Counted from the stretch's first letter, positions 8,157 to 16,451 are shown. The stretch: DNA of 64,000 nt from Mesorhizobium shangrilense (GCF_040537815.1 NZ_JBEWSZ010000001.1:4340001-4404000); one strand, 5' to 3'. The notes: generated by a model from the sequence alone, not told the origin. Numbers and translations are program-made.

Positions 8157-8588
8157 ATGACCAGGCTCGGAAGCGCGTTGGCGCTCATCCTTTGCGCGGC
8201 AACGCTCAGCGCATGTGTCGATACGAACGATTATCGCGACCGGCCCTGGCGCGACCACCATTGGCGGGACCGTGACCATAGGCCCGATCGCCCCTGGCGG
8301 CCGGACGGGCCATGGCGCCCTGACAGGCCGGGTCGGCCGGATAGGCCCGATCGACCCGACTGGCCAGATCGCCCGGATCGTCCCGGCAGGCCAGACTGGC
8401 CCGGCCGGCCAGATAGGCCGGATAGGCCGGACCGCCCAGGGCGTCCCGATTGCGTCGGTGGACCCGCAATTGATTGCGCGCCCCGGCCGGACATTCAGCC
8501 AGGTGGACCGGATTGTCGTGGAGGCCCGGCGACGACGCCGTCGCCGGACTGTATCGAGCCGCGCCGCCCACGCCGGCAGGATCCCTGA
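8157..8588 (+). CDS. lipoprotein with Arg-Pro-Asp repeats
   Basis: 143 residues. The N-terminus is a lipoprotein signal (LILCAATLSAC) with the lipidated Cys at position 20. Residues 27-100 are an imperfect repeat of RPDRP, RPDWP and RPGRP units, alternating Arg, Pro and Asp with Trp at intervals. A Cys-containing Pro/Gly-rich tail follows (DCVGGPAIDCAPRPD). AAGGAAA lies 8 bases before ATG 8157. Such a chain should be extended and disordered, anchored to the outer membrane or facing the periplasm. No function can be named. It diverges from the response-regulator gene. Confidence 0.75.
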   Translation: MTRLGSALALILCAATLSACVDTNDYRDRPWRDHHWRDRDHRPDRPWRPDGPWRPDRPGRPDRPDRPDWPDRPDRPGRPDWPGRPDRPDRPDRPGRPDCVGGPAIDCAPRPDIQPGGPDCRGGPATTPSPDCIEPRRPRRQDP

Positions 8589-8654
8589 TGGAAAGCTCGA
8601 CCAGACATATGCGGCCTTTATAAATCAGGCCAAAAGCTCCTCTCGAATTCCTAT

Positions 8655-8684
8655 GCGGCCCGCGACTATGTAGTCGCGGGCCGC
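8655..8684. terminator. 30-bp perfect palindrome downstream of the lipoprotein gene
   Basis: Arms GCGGCCCGCGACTA and TAGTCGCGGGCCGC flank two bases. It begins 66 bases after the lipoprotein stop and could end its transcript, but no T-run follows, so a protein-binding or REP-like role is also possible. Confidence 0.45.
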
Positions 8685-8726
8685 CGCTTGATTGGCGGCC
8701 AGAAGGACAACTGGCTTCAAACGAGC

Positions 8727-9047
8727 ATGAAATCACATTCAGTCTGGCTGACTTCAGGGGTCAGCCATCGGGTGCCGACGGAGTATTTCGTCCTGGCAAA
8801 TCTCCGGGAACGGGGAGCGGTCATCGGCCGGCTCGCCGACCATCCAATTACTGATACAGTGGTCGACGCAAGCGGACTGCGATACCATTTCGTCGGCGTC
8901 GCGCCGCGCGACCGCAGCGGACGCTTCGATGTCGAAGCGCTCCGCACCGGCGAATGGATCGTCCAGCCCGGATTGGTCTATGCCGCTGACGGCAAGGCGC
9001 CTCCGTCAAAACCGCCCCGGCGCGGGCGTGGCCAGAACCGGCCCTGA
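8727..9047 (+). CDS. hypothetical protein
   Basis: 106 residues from ATG 8727 (MKSHSVWLTSGVSHRVPTEYF). The middle has plausible protein-like composition (TDTVVDASGLRYHFVGVAPRD) and the end is basic and Pro-rich. No domain is recognised. The ribosome-binding site is weak, and the 3' end overlaps the 3' end of the convergent dapA-like gene by 42 bases, with the last 15 or so residues probably dispensable. A frame extending upstream to 8688 exists. I think it is a real small gene but cannot prove it. Confidence 0.5.
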   Translation: MKSHSVWLTSGVSHRVPTEYFVLANLRERGAVIGRLADHPITDTVVDASGLRYHFVGVAPRDRSGRFDVEALRTGEWIVQPGLVYAADGKAPPSKPPRRGRGQNRP

Positions 9048-9959
9048 TCGCGCGACACCGGCTACGCTGTCGCTGAGGGCCAGCATGGCCTCCCGTATGG
9101 CGGTTTCGGTTTCGGGGCGCACAGGCGTCAGTGGCAGGCGAACGTCCGGGCTCAGCCCCAACGCCAGGTGCAAGGCGTATTTGACCGGAACCGGATTGCT
9201 CTCGAGTTCAAGCGCCGCAATCAACGGCCGCAAGCGATGATGGATGGCCCGGGCGGTGTGGTGATCGCCCTGCCTGCAGGCATCATGCATCTCGACGCAC
9301 AATCGCGGCGCGACGTTGGAGACCACGGAGATGGTCCCGCGCCCGCCCATCGTGTTGAAGCCGAACGACGTCGCGTCGTGACCGGAAAGACAGATGAGGC
9401 GGCGCCTCAGCACTGCGGGAAGAGAGGATAGCCGGCTCACATCACCTGTGGCATCCTTGATGCCGATGATGGTCGGAATCTGCGCCAGGCGCTCGATGGT
9501 CTCCGGCAACAGATCGACACCGGTTCGTGCCGGCACATTGTAGACGATGATCGGTATCCTGACCTTGCTGGCCACGGCTTCGAAGTGGCGGAAAATACCC
9601 TCCTGGCTTGGCCGGTTGTAGTAGGGCGTGACAATGAGGGCCGCGTCGGCGCCAAAGGCTTCGGCGGCCGTCGAAAAGGCGATCGTCGTTTCGGTGTTGT
9701 TCGTGCCGGTGCCGACGATGATCGGAACCCTGCCGCCGGCGACCTTCACGCAGAGCGCGATGATGTCGAGGCGTTCTTCCCACGACAGTGTGGGCGCCTC
9801 GCCCGTGGTGCCGCAGGGGACCAGCCCGTTGATCCCCTGTTCGATCTGCCAGCGCAAGAGCGTGGCCAGTTGCTTCAGATCGACTTCGCCATCCGTGAAC
9901 GGCGTCACCAGCGCGGTCATCGCTCCGTTCAGGCGCGAACGTAATTGGTCAGGTGTCAT
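9006..9959 (-). CDS. dapA: dihydrodipicolinate synthase family protein
   Basis: 317 residues with a TIM-barrel class I aldolase fold. Visible residues are GTTGEAPTLSW (pyruvate carboxylate binding), YYNRPSQEG (catalytic Tyr pair), YNVPARTG (Arg for the semialdehyde carboxylate) and IIGIKDATGD with the Schiff-base Lys. All fit 4-hydroxy-tetrahydrodipicolinate synthase of lysine/peptidoglycan synthesis. I use ATG 9959, 12 bases after AAGGAG; TTG 9968 sits closer. It is the last gene of a small operon and overlaps the gene before it by 11 bases. It may be a paralogue with another keto-acid substrate, since its neighbours are not lysine genes. Confidence 0.8.
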   Translation of the reverse strand: MTPDQLRSRLNGAMTALVTPFTDGEVDLKQLATLLRWQIEQGINGLVPCGTTGEAPTLSWEERLDIIALCVKVAGGRVPIIVGTGTNNTETTIAFSTAAEAFGADAALIVTPYYNRPSQEGIFRHFEAVASKVRIPIIVYNVPARTGVDLLPETIERLAQIPTIIGIKDATGDVSRLSSLPAVLRRRLICLSGHDATSFGFNTMGGRGTISVVSNVAPRLCVEMHDACRQGDHHTARAIHHRLRPLIAALELESNPVPVKYALHLALGLSPDVRLPLTPVRPETETAIREAMLALSDSVAGVARSGPVLATPAPGRF

Positions 9960-10386
9960 GGGATTCAAAGTCTCCTTGGTATTTCTTGTGAAATGTATTT
10001 TTCAGCTGCGCTTCGAAGGGCCTGTCCAGGTGCGAAGACAGCAGGGCCGCCAGCACCGCCGCAGGCAGATCCGCATGTTCCGCCTTGAATTTCCTGGCCC
10101 TGGCCGGTGGGCATGCCCCGGTGACCTGGATGCTGCATGCCCAGGTATCGCCGGCCTTCCTGATGTCCGTCACCGATCGCCGCGGTTCTGACAGCATGAC
10201 CAGCAAGAGCGTGGCATCGAGCATGGCGCCGGCCTCGACCAGACCGGCAAATCGCCGGCCCGGTCGAGACGACTTGTCGAGCGACAAATCGAGCGCTGCC
10301 TGCCAAAGCTGGTGCTCGAGCAGCTTGCCGACATGCTTCACGCGGTCGAGCAGCAGGGCTAGGTCGGGAGCGTTGGGATTGTCCAT
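9949..10386 (-). CDS. hypothetical protein upstream of dapA-like gene
   Basis: 145 residues, MDNPNAPDLALLLDRVKHVGK at the start, soluble, with an alpha-helical first half and a segment DTWACSIQVTGACPPARARKF in the middle. No domain is recognised. Its stop overlaps the dapA-like start by 11 bases and the gene upstream ends 42 bases away, so it is read as part of a four-gene operon. The ribosome-binding site is weak. Confidence 0.6.
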   Translation of the reverse strand: MDNPNAPDLALLLDRVKHVGKLLEHQLWQAALDLSLDKSSRPGRRFAGLVEAGAMLDATLLLVMLSEPRRSVTDIRKAGDTWACSIQVTGACPPARARKFKAEHADLPAAVLAALLSSHLDRPFEAQLKNTFHKKYQGDFESHDT

Positions 10387-10428
10387 GGTCAGACCGTTCC
10401 GAAGAACGCGGAAACGGACGCAATCGGG

Positions 10429-10650
10429 TCAGTTGAACAATGAAAGGCGCACGGTTGCCGGCGCGAAGCGGATCGCGCCCGCCCGATGGCCGCTTTCCAT
10501 CGCGGCGAAACGCACGGCGGAACTCCTGTCGGCAAAAACGCCGCCAGTCACACCTTCTTCATCCCGGGCGATCCAGTGGCCCTCGCCGTCGCGTCCAACC
10601 ACGAACCGGTGAAGGGCGTTTGCAATCGCTGAAATGTGGGAACTTGGCAT
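10429..10650 (-). CDS. hypothetical protein, 73 residues
   Basis: A small protein beginning MPSSHISAIANALHRFVVGRD and containing GEGHWIARDEEGVTGGVFADRSSA, a pattern suggesting a compact alpha/beta domain. ATG 10650 is chosen because AGGAG lies six bases before it; ATG 10656 would sit directly on that site. It starts 20 bases after the stop of the small membrane protein gene. Function unknown. Confidence 0.65.
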   Translation of the reverse strand: MPSSHISAIANALHRFVVGRDGEGHWIARDEEGVTGGVFADRSSAVRFAAMESGHRAGAIRFAPATVRLSLFN

Positions 10651-10670
10651 CGTCATCTCCTGCCTTGCGA

Positions 10671-10862
10671 TCAGGAAACAAGTGCAGCGAGTGTCGCGGC
10701 CGCCAGCAAAGCGCCGGCTACCAGCAACCACCATGTCGGTGTGAATGGCGCCACGAGGCTGGCCGGCCGGCGATTGTTGTTGGCCGCAAGCCGGGCCTGT
10801 TCGACCTGCGACGCCGGCAGCGGACGATGGGTGGGCAGATAAAGCCCGTCGGAGAGAAACAT
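10671..10862 (-). CDS. small membrane protein with C-terminal anchor
   Basis: 63 residues. The first 42 are polar, then WWLLVAGALLAAATLAALV at 44-62 forms one hydrophobic segment ending the protein, so it should be tail-anchored in the inner membrane. AAGGAAG lies six bases before ATG 10862. It is the first gene of the operon that leads through two unknown proteins to the DapA homologue. Function unknown. Confidence 0.65.
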   Translation of the reverse strand: MFLSDGLYLPTHRPLPASQVEQARLAANNNRRPASLVAPFTPTWWLLVAGALLAAATLAALVS

Positions 10863-11063
10863 CGGAGACTTCCTTCTTTCCTGGTTGTCGCCGCGAGGTG
10901 GCGACTTCCTGCAGCGGCCCAGGGCCGGCTACGTCCTGAAAGATAAAAGCATCCGCATTTGTATTCGAGGCGGCTCGAAACTGAAAAATATAAAAAAGTC
11001 ATATGTTTATCGCCGGGGCGTATATGCGTCCCAGGCTGGAATGCGGGCTTAGGACGCGTCGTC

Positions 11064-12722
11064 TCAGGCCACCGAACAAGCCGCCGCGCGGCCAGCGCTG
11101 CGGCCGGAAAAGATGCAGCCGCCCAGGAACGTGCCTTCGAGCGCCGCATAGCCATGCATGCCGCCACCGCCGAAACCGGCGACCTCGCCCACCGCATAGA
11201 GCCCTTCGACGGGCTGGCCATCGGCACCCAGCACGCGGCTGTCGAGATCGGTCTGCAGGCCGCCCAGCGTCTTGCGGGTCAGGATGTTGAGGCGGACCGC
11301 GATCAGCGGCCCGTTTGCCGGATCGAGCATCTTGTGCGGCTTGGCCGTGCGGATCAGCCGGTCGCCTAGGTAGGCGCGGGCGCCGCGCAGCGCGGTGATC
11401 TGCATGTCCTTCGAGAACGGATTGTCGAGCTGCCGGTCGCGGGCGCGGATTTCGCGCTCAACTTGCCCGAGATCGAGCAATGGCTCGCCGCCGGCGAGCG
11501 CGTTCATGCGAGCGACCAACGCCGGCAGCTCGGCCTCGATGATGAAATCCTCGCCCTTCTCCATGAACGCCTTCACCGGGCCTGGAATGCCCGATGTGGC
11601 GCGGCCGATCACTTGGCGCCAGCTCTTGCCGGTCAGGTCCGGGTTCTGCTCGGAGCCTGACAGCGCGAACTCCTTCTGGATGATTTTCTTGGTCAGGATG
11701 AACCAGGAATAATCGAAGCCGGTGCCCATGATGTGGTTGAGCGTGCCCAGCGTGTCGAAGCCGGGATAGAGCGGCACCGGCAGCCGCTTGCCGCGCGCGT
11801 CGAGCCACAGCGACGACGGTCCGGGCAGGATGCGGATGCCGTGGCCGGTCCAGATCGGTGCCCAGTTTTTTATGCCCTCGACGTAATGCCACATGCGGTC
11901 GCGGTTGATGATCGAGCCACCCGCCTGTTCGGTGATCGCCAGCATGCGGCCATCGACATGGTCGGGAACGCCGGCGATCATCCGCCTTGGCGCGGTTCCC
12001 AGCCGCCGCGGCCAATTCTGCCGGACAAGCCCGTGGTTGGCACCGATGCCGCCGGAAGCGACGATGACCGCTTGCGCCTTGAGCTCGAAATCACCGGCAA
12101 TCTCGCGCGAACTCTTGCGGCCACGGTCGACGGTGCTCGGCTGCAGGATGTCGCCGCGCACGCCGGTTACAACAGCGCCCGTCCGCGTCAGTTCATTGAC
12201 CCGGTGACGGAACCTGAAGTCTATCAATCCACGCTTTTGCGCCTCGCGTACGCGCAGGACAAAAGGTTCGAGCACACCGGGGCCGGTGCCCCAGGTGATG
12301 TGGAAGCGCGGCACCGAATTGCCGTGGCCGACGGCATTGCCGCCGCCGCGCTCGGCCCAGCCAACCACGGGAAAGAATTTTGTTCCGCGTTGCATCAGCC
12401 AGGAGCGTTTTTCGCCGGCAGCGAAACCGACATAGGCCTCGGCCCATTTGCGTGGCCAGAAATCCTCCGGGCGGTCGAAGGCGGCGGTGCCCATCCAGTC
12501 CTCGAGCGCCAGATCATGTGAATCGCGGATGCGCATGCGCCGCTGCTCGGGCGAATCAACGAGGAAAAGGCCGCCGAACGACCAGAATGCCTGGCCGCCC
12601 AGCGACTGCTCCGGCTCCTGATCGACGATGACAACCTTCTTGCCCGCCTCGGCCAGTTCGGCGGCGGCAACGAGGCCGGCGAGGCCGGCGCCGACAATGA
12701 CCACATCCGCATCGTCGGCCAT
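11064..12722 (-). CDS. FAD-binding dehydrogenase (fumarate reductase/KstD-like flavoprotein)
   Basis: About 552 residues. The N-terminal dinucleotide-binding motif VVIVGAGLAGLVAAAELAEAGK ends with an acidic residue at the second strand (VDQEPEQSLGGQAFWSFGG), and a C-terminal FAD segment reads GLYAVGEVAGFGGGGMHGYAALEGTFLGG. This is the family of fumarate reductase flavoproteins and 3-ketosteroid dehydrogenases, often annotated only as FAD-binding dehydrogenase. The start ATG 12722 follows GGTGGGGA. It is probably a cytoplasmic dehydrogenase; the substrate is not predictable. Confidence 0.82.
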   Translation of the reverse strand: MADDADVVIVGAGLAGLVAAAELAEAGKKVVIVDQEPEQSLGGQAFWSFGGLFLVDSPEQRRMRIRDSHDLALEDWMGTAAFDRPEDFWPRKWAEAYVGFAAGEKRSWLMQRGTKFFPVVGWAERGGGNAVGHGNSVPRFHITWGTGPGVLEPFVLRVREAQKRGLIDFRFRHRVNELTRTGAVVTGVRGDILQPSTVDRGRKSSREIAGDFELKAQAVIVASGGIGANHGLVRQNWPRRLGTAPRRMIAGVPDHVDGRMLAITEQAGGSIINRDRMWHYVEGIKNWAPIWTGHGIRILPGPSSLWLDARGKRLPVPLYPGFDTLGTLNHIMGTGFDYSWFILTKKIIQKEFALSGSEQNPDLTGKSWRQVIGRATSGIPGPVKAFMEKGEDFIIEAELPALVARMNALAGGEPLLDLGQVEREIRARDRQLDNPFSKDMQITALRGARAYLGDRLIRTAKPHKMLDPANGPLIAVRLNILTRKTLGGLQTDLDSRVLGADGQPVEGLYAVGEVAGFGGGGMHGYAALEGTFLGGCIFSGRSAGRAAACSVA

Positions 12723-12747
12723 TTTCCCCACCCCATTAGCCGGCTAA

Positions 12748-12792
12748 AGAAATTCCGGGAAAAGCGTGAAACGGCTTTCAGTCAGGAATTGC
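12748..12792. repeat. Palindromic element, family B copy 1
   Basis: AAATTCCGGGAAAAG and CTTTCAGTCAGGAATTGC ends surround ACGGCT. It matches the elements at 18317 and 22855 in layout (AATTCC...GGAATT). Confidence 0.7.
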
Positions 12793-12803
12793 ATCACAAA
12801 GTG

Positions 12804-13790
12804 TCAGACGGCCTCCCAGCCGTCCTTGCCACCGGCGCGGAAGATGGCGTCGATGACCTTCTGGTTCAGCACGGATTCTTCGAGCGTGAAGACACGCTCC
12901 TTGCCGCCCTGTGCCGCCCTGGCAAAGGTCTCGACCTCTAGCCGGTACTGCTGCGTGCCGGGGAAGCGGAACACCTGCGCTTCGGTGTGGTTCTGGTTGT
13001 GCAGTTCGACGCGGTGATGATCGTAGAGGCCGGCGTTGAAAGGCGAGAACACTTCGATGAAGCCCTTCTCGCCGTGGAACACCATCACCTGCCGCGCCGC
13101 CATCTGCGTCGACAGGTAGAAAGAAAGTTCGAAGTCGCCGAAATCGGCGCGGATCGAGGAGTAGATATCGGTGCCGAAGGTCTTGTCGCGCTCGATCGTC
13201 GCCTGGACGCGCAACGGCTCCTTGCCGGTCGAAAACCGCGTCGATACCGTCGGATAGACACCGATATCGGGCAGCGCACCACCACCGAGGTCGAGCTGGT
13301 TGCGCATGTTGTTGGGATCGACATTGTAATAGGAGAACGCGCCCTGCACATGGCGCAGCCGGCCGATGGCGCCGCTGGCGATGAGGTCGCGCACCTTGAT
13401 CCATTGCGGATGGTAGATGACCATGAAGGCCTCGCATACCAGCACCTTCTTCTGGTCGCGCAGCTTGATCAGCGGCAGGATGTCCTTGGCGTCGAGCGCC
13501 AGCGGCTTTTCGACCAGCACATGTTTTCCCGCTTCGATGGCCTTCGCCGCCCATTCGACATGCTGCGATGTCGGCAAGGGGATGTAGACGCCGTCGACCT
13601 CTTTTGAAGCGAGCAGTTCCTCATAGGAGCCGAAGGCATGGCGCGCGCCGAAGCGTTCGGCCAGCGCACGGGCTTTCGACAGGTCACGGCTGGCGATCGC
13701 CGACAACATGCCATTGTCGGCCTCGACCATTGCCGGCAACAGATGCTCGCGGCCGATCTTGGCCGTCGACAACACACCCCATCGGAACAT
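12804..13790 (-). CDS. Gfo/Idh/MocA-family NAD(P)-dependent oxidoreductase
   Basis: 328 residues. The N-terminal Rossmann part begins [34 protein letters not shown] carries the EKP motif whose Lys is catalytic in the family. The C-terminal alpha/beta domain includes [18 protein letters not shown], with the usual Asp and His-like region. The start is ATG 13790, five bases after GGAGAA; a GTG lies one codon upstream. It probably oxidises a sugar, polyol or trans-dihydrodiol. It stands 81 bases downstream of nothing related and appears as an independent gene. Confidence 0.85.
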   Translation of the reverse strand: MFRWGVLSTAKIGREHLLPAMVEADNGMLSAIASRDLSKARALAERFGARHAFGSYEELLASKEVDGVYIPLPTSQHVEWAAKAIEAGKHVLVEKPLALDAKDILPLIKLRDQKKVLVCEAFMVIYHPQWIKVRDLIASGAIGRLRHVQGAFSYYNVDPNNMRNQLDLGGGALPDIGVYPTVSTRFSTGKEPLRVQATIERDKTFGTDIYSSIRADFGDFELSFYLSTQMAARQVMVFHGEKGFIEVFSPFNAGLYDHHRVELHNQNHTEAQVFRFPGTQQYRLEVETFARAAQGGKERVFTLEESVLNQKVIDAIFRAGGKDGWEAV

Positions 13791-13860
13791 CACGCTTCTC
13801 CATGTCGGTTACAGGCAACGAGGTTTGCCCGAAATCAGGAGAAAAGCCAATGCGGTTGCC

Positions 13861-13922
13861 AGGTTCCCCGCCCCACGAAGTGGGGAGAGGTGGCCCGGCG
13901 AAGCCGGGGCGGAGAGGGGTCT
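13861..13922 (+). repeat. REP-like element, left copy of an inverted pair
   Basis: Contains CCCCACGAAGTGGGG and GGCCCGGCGAAGCCGGGGC, two hairpins in series. An inverted relative lies at 14001-14064, so the whole 200 bp can fold back on itself. Confidence 0.8.
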
Positions 13923-14000
13923 TCACAGCGGTTGGGGGAGTGCTGTTTAACGCATCGTCTCGCGCTTAATCCTTTGCAGGATACTGGTGGCGCGGTCGTC

Positions 14001-14064
14001 GCCCCCCTCTCCGTCCCGGCTTCGCCGGGCCACCGCTCCCCCACGTTGCGGGGGCGAGGAACCC
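14001..14064 (-). repeat. REP-like element, right copy of an inverted pair
   Basis: Reverse-complement relative of 13861-13922 with CCCGGCTTCGCCGGGCCACC and CCCCCACGTTGCGGGGG. It abuts the 3' end of the YceI gene. Confidence 0.8.
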
Positions 14065-14078
14065 AAGTCCTGCGATGG

Positions 14079-14654
14079 CTATCCCCTCTTCCCCGTCAGC
14101 GTCATGTCGAAATCGACAATGTTGGAATAGAGCGGCGTGCCGACATCCATGCCATAGCGCGACCTGAGCGCCTTGCCGGTGACATGGAATTTGATCGTGC
14201 CGCCCTTGAGGCCATCGAGCTCCGCCGTGAATTTTTCCGGAAACGTCTTGCCGCGTGCCGTCAATCGGCCGGTGACAAGCGCCGAGGTGTCGCTGGTGCG
14301 CTGCACGCTGGTCGAACGGAACTGGATCTCCGAGCTGTTGGCGGCGTCGAACACGGCATCCGAGCGCAGGAACGCATCGATACGGCCCTGTCCGGTGCCG
14401 ACGCTTTCGGGAAAGATGGTTAGATTGACCTGCGAGCGCCCGACATCAGCGTTGTCGATGCGGATCGAGCCCTTGAAGCGGGCAAAGGCGCCATTGAAGC
14501 CGCCGCCACCGGCCTTGCCGATGGAAAAGCGGATGCTGGAACTGGCCGGGCTGATCGTGTAGCCGCCGGCGGCGTCGCCAAGCGCGACGGCCGCTGCAAC
14601 AGGCATGGCAAGGCAAGCGGCGACCGCCGCAAATCCGAGGATGCGCGCATACAT
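14079..14654 (-). CDS. YceI family periplasmic protein
   Basis: 191 residues. A signal peptide is visible (ILGFAAVAACLAMPVAAAVA, cleavage near 21-25). The mature part begins YTISPASSSIRFSIGKAGGGGFNGAFARFKG, typical of the YceI lipocalin-like barrel that binds polyisoprenoid or other hydrophobic ligands. It lies 69 bases downstream of a cytochrome b561 gene, a common partnership for this family. The ligand is unknown. Confidence 0.88.
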   Translation of the reverse strand: MYARILGFAAVAACLAMPVAAAVALGDAAGGYTISPASSSIRFSIGKAGGGGFNGAFARFKGSIRIDNADVGRSQVNLTIFPESVGTGQGRIDAFLRSDAVFDAANSSEIQFRSTSVQRTSDTSALVTGRLTARGKTFPEKFTAELDGLKGGTIKFHVTGKALRSRYGMDVGTPLYSNIVDFDMTLTGKRG

Positions 14655-14723
14655 AGGGTTGTTCCTTGTTGGAGGCAGCGCATTTCCTGCGCCCTCGCCC
14701 CGTGAACGAATGAACCGTCCGCT

Positions 14724-15302
14724 CTATTCCCCGTTGCGATCTGACGAAGGTGTGATCATGCGCGTGAGCACGGCATCCCCAAGCTGGAAATGATGACGCA
14801 GCGCCGCCGCGACATGAACAGCCACCAATGCGATGCCGGCATAGGCGAGATACCAATGCGCCGCCGTCCAGAAGCTTTCAGCCGCATCGGATTCGCCGAT
14901 CGGCAGGTTCGGCATGACGAACAGGTCGAACGGCATGCTGGGGATATCCAGCGTCGACACCGAGACCAGCGCCCAGCCGGACAAAGGCAAGGCGATTTGA
15001 AACGCATAGAGAGCGAGGTGCGCGAGGGGCGCTGTCCGGCGCTCCAGGGCACCAACCGAATCCGGCAGCGCTGGCGCGGAATTGCCGAGACGCCAGGCGA
15101 TGCGCAGGATGATCAGCCCAAGCAGCAGGAAGCCGAAGGATTTGTGCCACTGGATCAGTTGGAAGGCGGTGCGCTGGCTGGTGAGCCGCACCATGACAAA
15201 GCCAAGCCCGAACTGGGCGATGAAGATCAGCGCAATCAGCCAGTGGAGGAGTATCGCACCCCAGCCATAGCGGCTCGTGCTGTTTGTGATCGATGCCTGC
15301 AT
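14724..15302 (-). CDS. cytochrome b561 family membrane protein
   Basis: 192 residues with four membrane helices. Likely heme-ligand His are in LLHWLIALIF, IQWHKSFGFLLLG, TAAHWYLAYAG and VAVHVAAALRHH. Start ATG 15302 (MQASITNSTSRYGW); an in-frame GTG/ATG extension upstream runs through a repeat element and is not credible. Members move electrons between quinol and periplasmic acceptors. Its neighbour downstream is the YceI gene, and the two are probably co-transcribed. Confidence 0.87.
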   Translation of the reverse strand: MQASITNSTSRYGWGAILLHWLIALIFIAQFGLGFVMVRLTSQRTAFQLIQWHKSFGFLLLGLIILRIAWRLGNSAPALPDSVGALERRTAPLAHLALYAFQIALPLSGWALVSVSTLDIPSMPFDLFVMPNLPIGESDAAESFWTAAHWYLAYAGIALVAVHVAAALRHHFQLGDAVLTRMITPSSDRNGE

Positions 15303-15353
15303 GGGTGAAGAACGTTGGCGAATGAAGCTTTCTTCCCCAACGCCAGCGCTGCC

Positions 15354-15397
15354 CCTCATTGCCCTGCCGGGCATTTCTCCCCGTGAACGGGGAGAAA
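15354..15397 (+). repeat. REP-like element, inverted pair, left copy
   Basis: CCTCATTGCCCTGCCGGGCA then CTCCCCGTGAACGGGGAG. It pairs with 15468-15511 in the opposite orientation. Confidence 0.75.
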
Positions 15398-15467
15398 GAA
15401 GCAGTGCCGCTGTCGGCGTTCTTTCCGCCACATTAGTGGTTGGCGAAAGCGTCGGCGGGAGCGTCCC

Positions 15468-15511
15468 TCGCCCCGTTTACCGGGAGAGGATGCCGGCAGG
15501 CAGGCGAGGGG
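15468..15511 (-). repeat. REP-like element, inverted pair, right copy
   Basis: CCCCGTTTACCGGGAGAGG then GCCGGCAGGCAGGCGAGGGG, the reverse-complement relative of 15354-15397. Confidence 0.75.
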
Positions 15512-15560
15512 CTTTTGGTGATGCGCGCTTTCGGACCTGAAGCGGTTGCATTGCCAGACT

Positions 15561-16451
15561 CTAGCCACTCACCTTGAAGAAATCGACGAAAGCCCGCAGC
15601 GCCGGCCGCATCTGGCGGCGGCTGGGATAGTAGACGAAGAAACCGTCGAAGGGCGGGCACCAGTCCTCCAGCACGCGGACCAGCCTGCCGTCGGCGATGG
15701 CGTCGCTGACATAGCCTTCGAACACGAATGTAATCCCGGCGCCGTTGATCGCCGCTTCGACATTGAGGCGATCCTCGCCGACGATCAGCGGGCCCTCCAC
15801 GGCGATCTCCAGTTCCTCGCCATCCTTTTCGAACTCCCAGCGGTAAAGCACACCGCTCGAAAAGCGGAAACGGACGCAGCGATGCGCTGCCAGATCGCGT
15901 GGGTGGGTCGGACACGGTATGGCCTCGAAATAGGACGGGGAGGCAACCACGGCGCCACGGATCGGCGGGCCAATCCGCACCGCGATCATGTCGCGCTGCA
16001 AGCTTTCGCCCAGCCGCACGCCGGCATCGAAACCGCCCTCTACCACGTCGGTGAAACGGTCCTCGACGACGATCTCAAGCACGATATCGGGAAAGGCCCG
16101 CGCAAACGCCCCGAGCCGTGGCGCCAGCGTCAGCTGCGCGGCGGTGCGTGGCACGGTGAGCCTGAGATTGCCGGCCGGCCGGTCGCGCGCCTCGATTGCC
16201 GTCTCCATGGCCAGGTCGATCTCCGACAGCGCCGGCCGCAGACGTTCCAGCAGCTGTGCGCCTTCCTCGGTGGGCGCGACGCTGCGCGTGCTGCGCGACA
16301 AGAGACGAACGCCCAGCCGTGCTTCTAGGCTGGACACCGCGTGGCTGACGGCCGACGGCGCTATGGCCAGTTCCCTGGCCGCGCCGCGAAAACTGCCGCA
16401 TTGAGCGACGGTTGCCAGCACCGCAAGTTGTGAAAGATGTGTTCGGTTCAT
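15561..16451 (-). CDS. LysR family transcriptional regulator
   Basis: 296 residues. The N-terminal helix-turn-helix is visible (MNRTHLSQLAVLATVAQCGSF, RELAIAPSAVSHAVSSLEARLGVRLL), followed by the periplasmic-binding-like effector domain. It diverges from an aldo/keto reductase gene across 96 bases, with a palindrome at 16455-16467 directly at its own start, so it probably regulates that gene and itself. The inducer is unknown. Confidence 0.9.
   Translation of the reverse strand: MNRTHLSQLAVLATVAQCGSFRGAARELAIAPSAVSHAVSSLEARLGVRLLSRSTRSVAPTEEGAQLLERLRPALSEIDLAMETAIEARDRPAGNLRLTVPRTAAQLTLAPRLGAFARAFPDIVLEIVVEDRFTDVVEGGFDAGVRLGESLQRDMIAVRIGPPIRGAVVASPSYFEAIPCPTHPRDLAAHRCVRFRFSSGVLYRWEFEKDGEELEIAVEGPLIVGEDRLNVEAAINGAGITFVFEGYVSDAIADGRLVRVLEDWCPPFDGFFVYYPSRRQMRPALRAFVDFFKVSG

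Noticed and set aside
8230..8460. Possible CRISPR-like array from short repeats
   Set aside because: The repeats are 9-12 bp, have no unique spacers, and lie in a reading frame with a lipoprotein signal.
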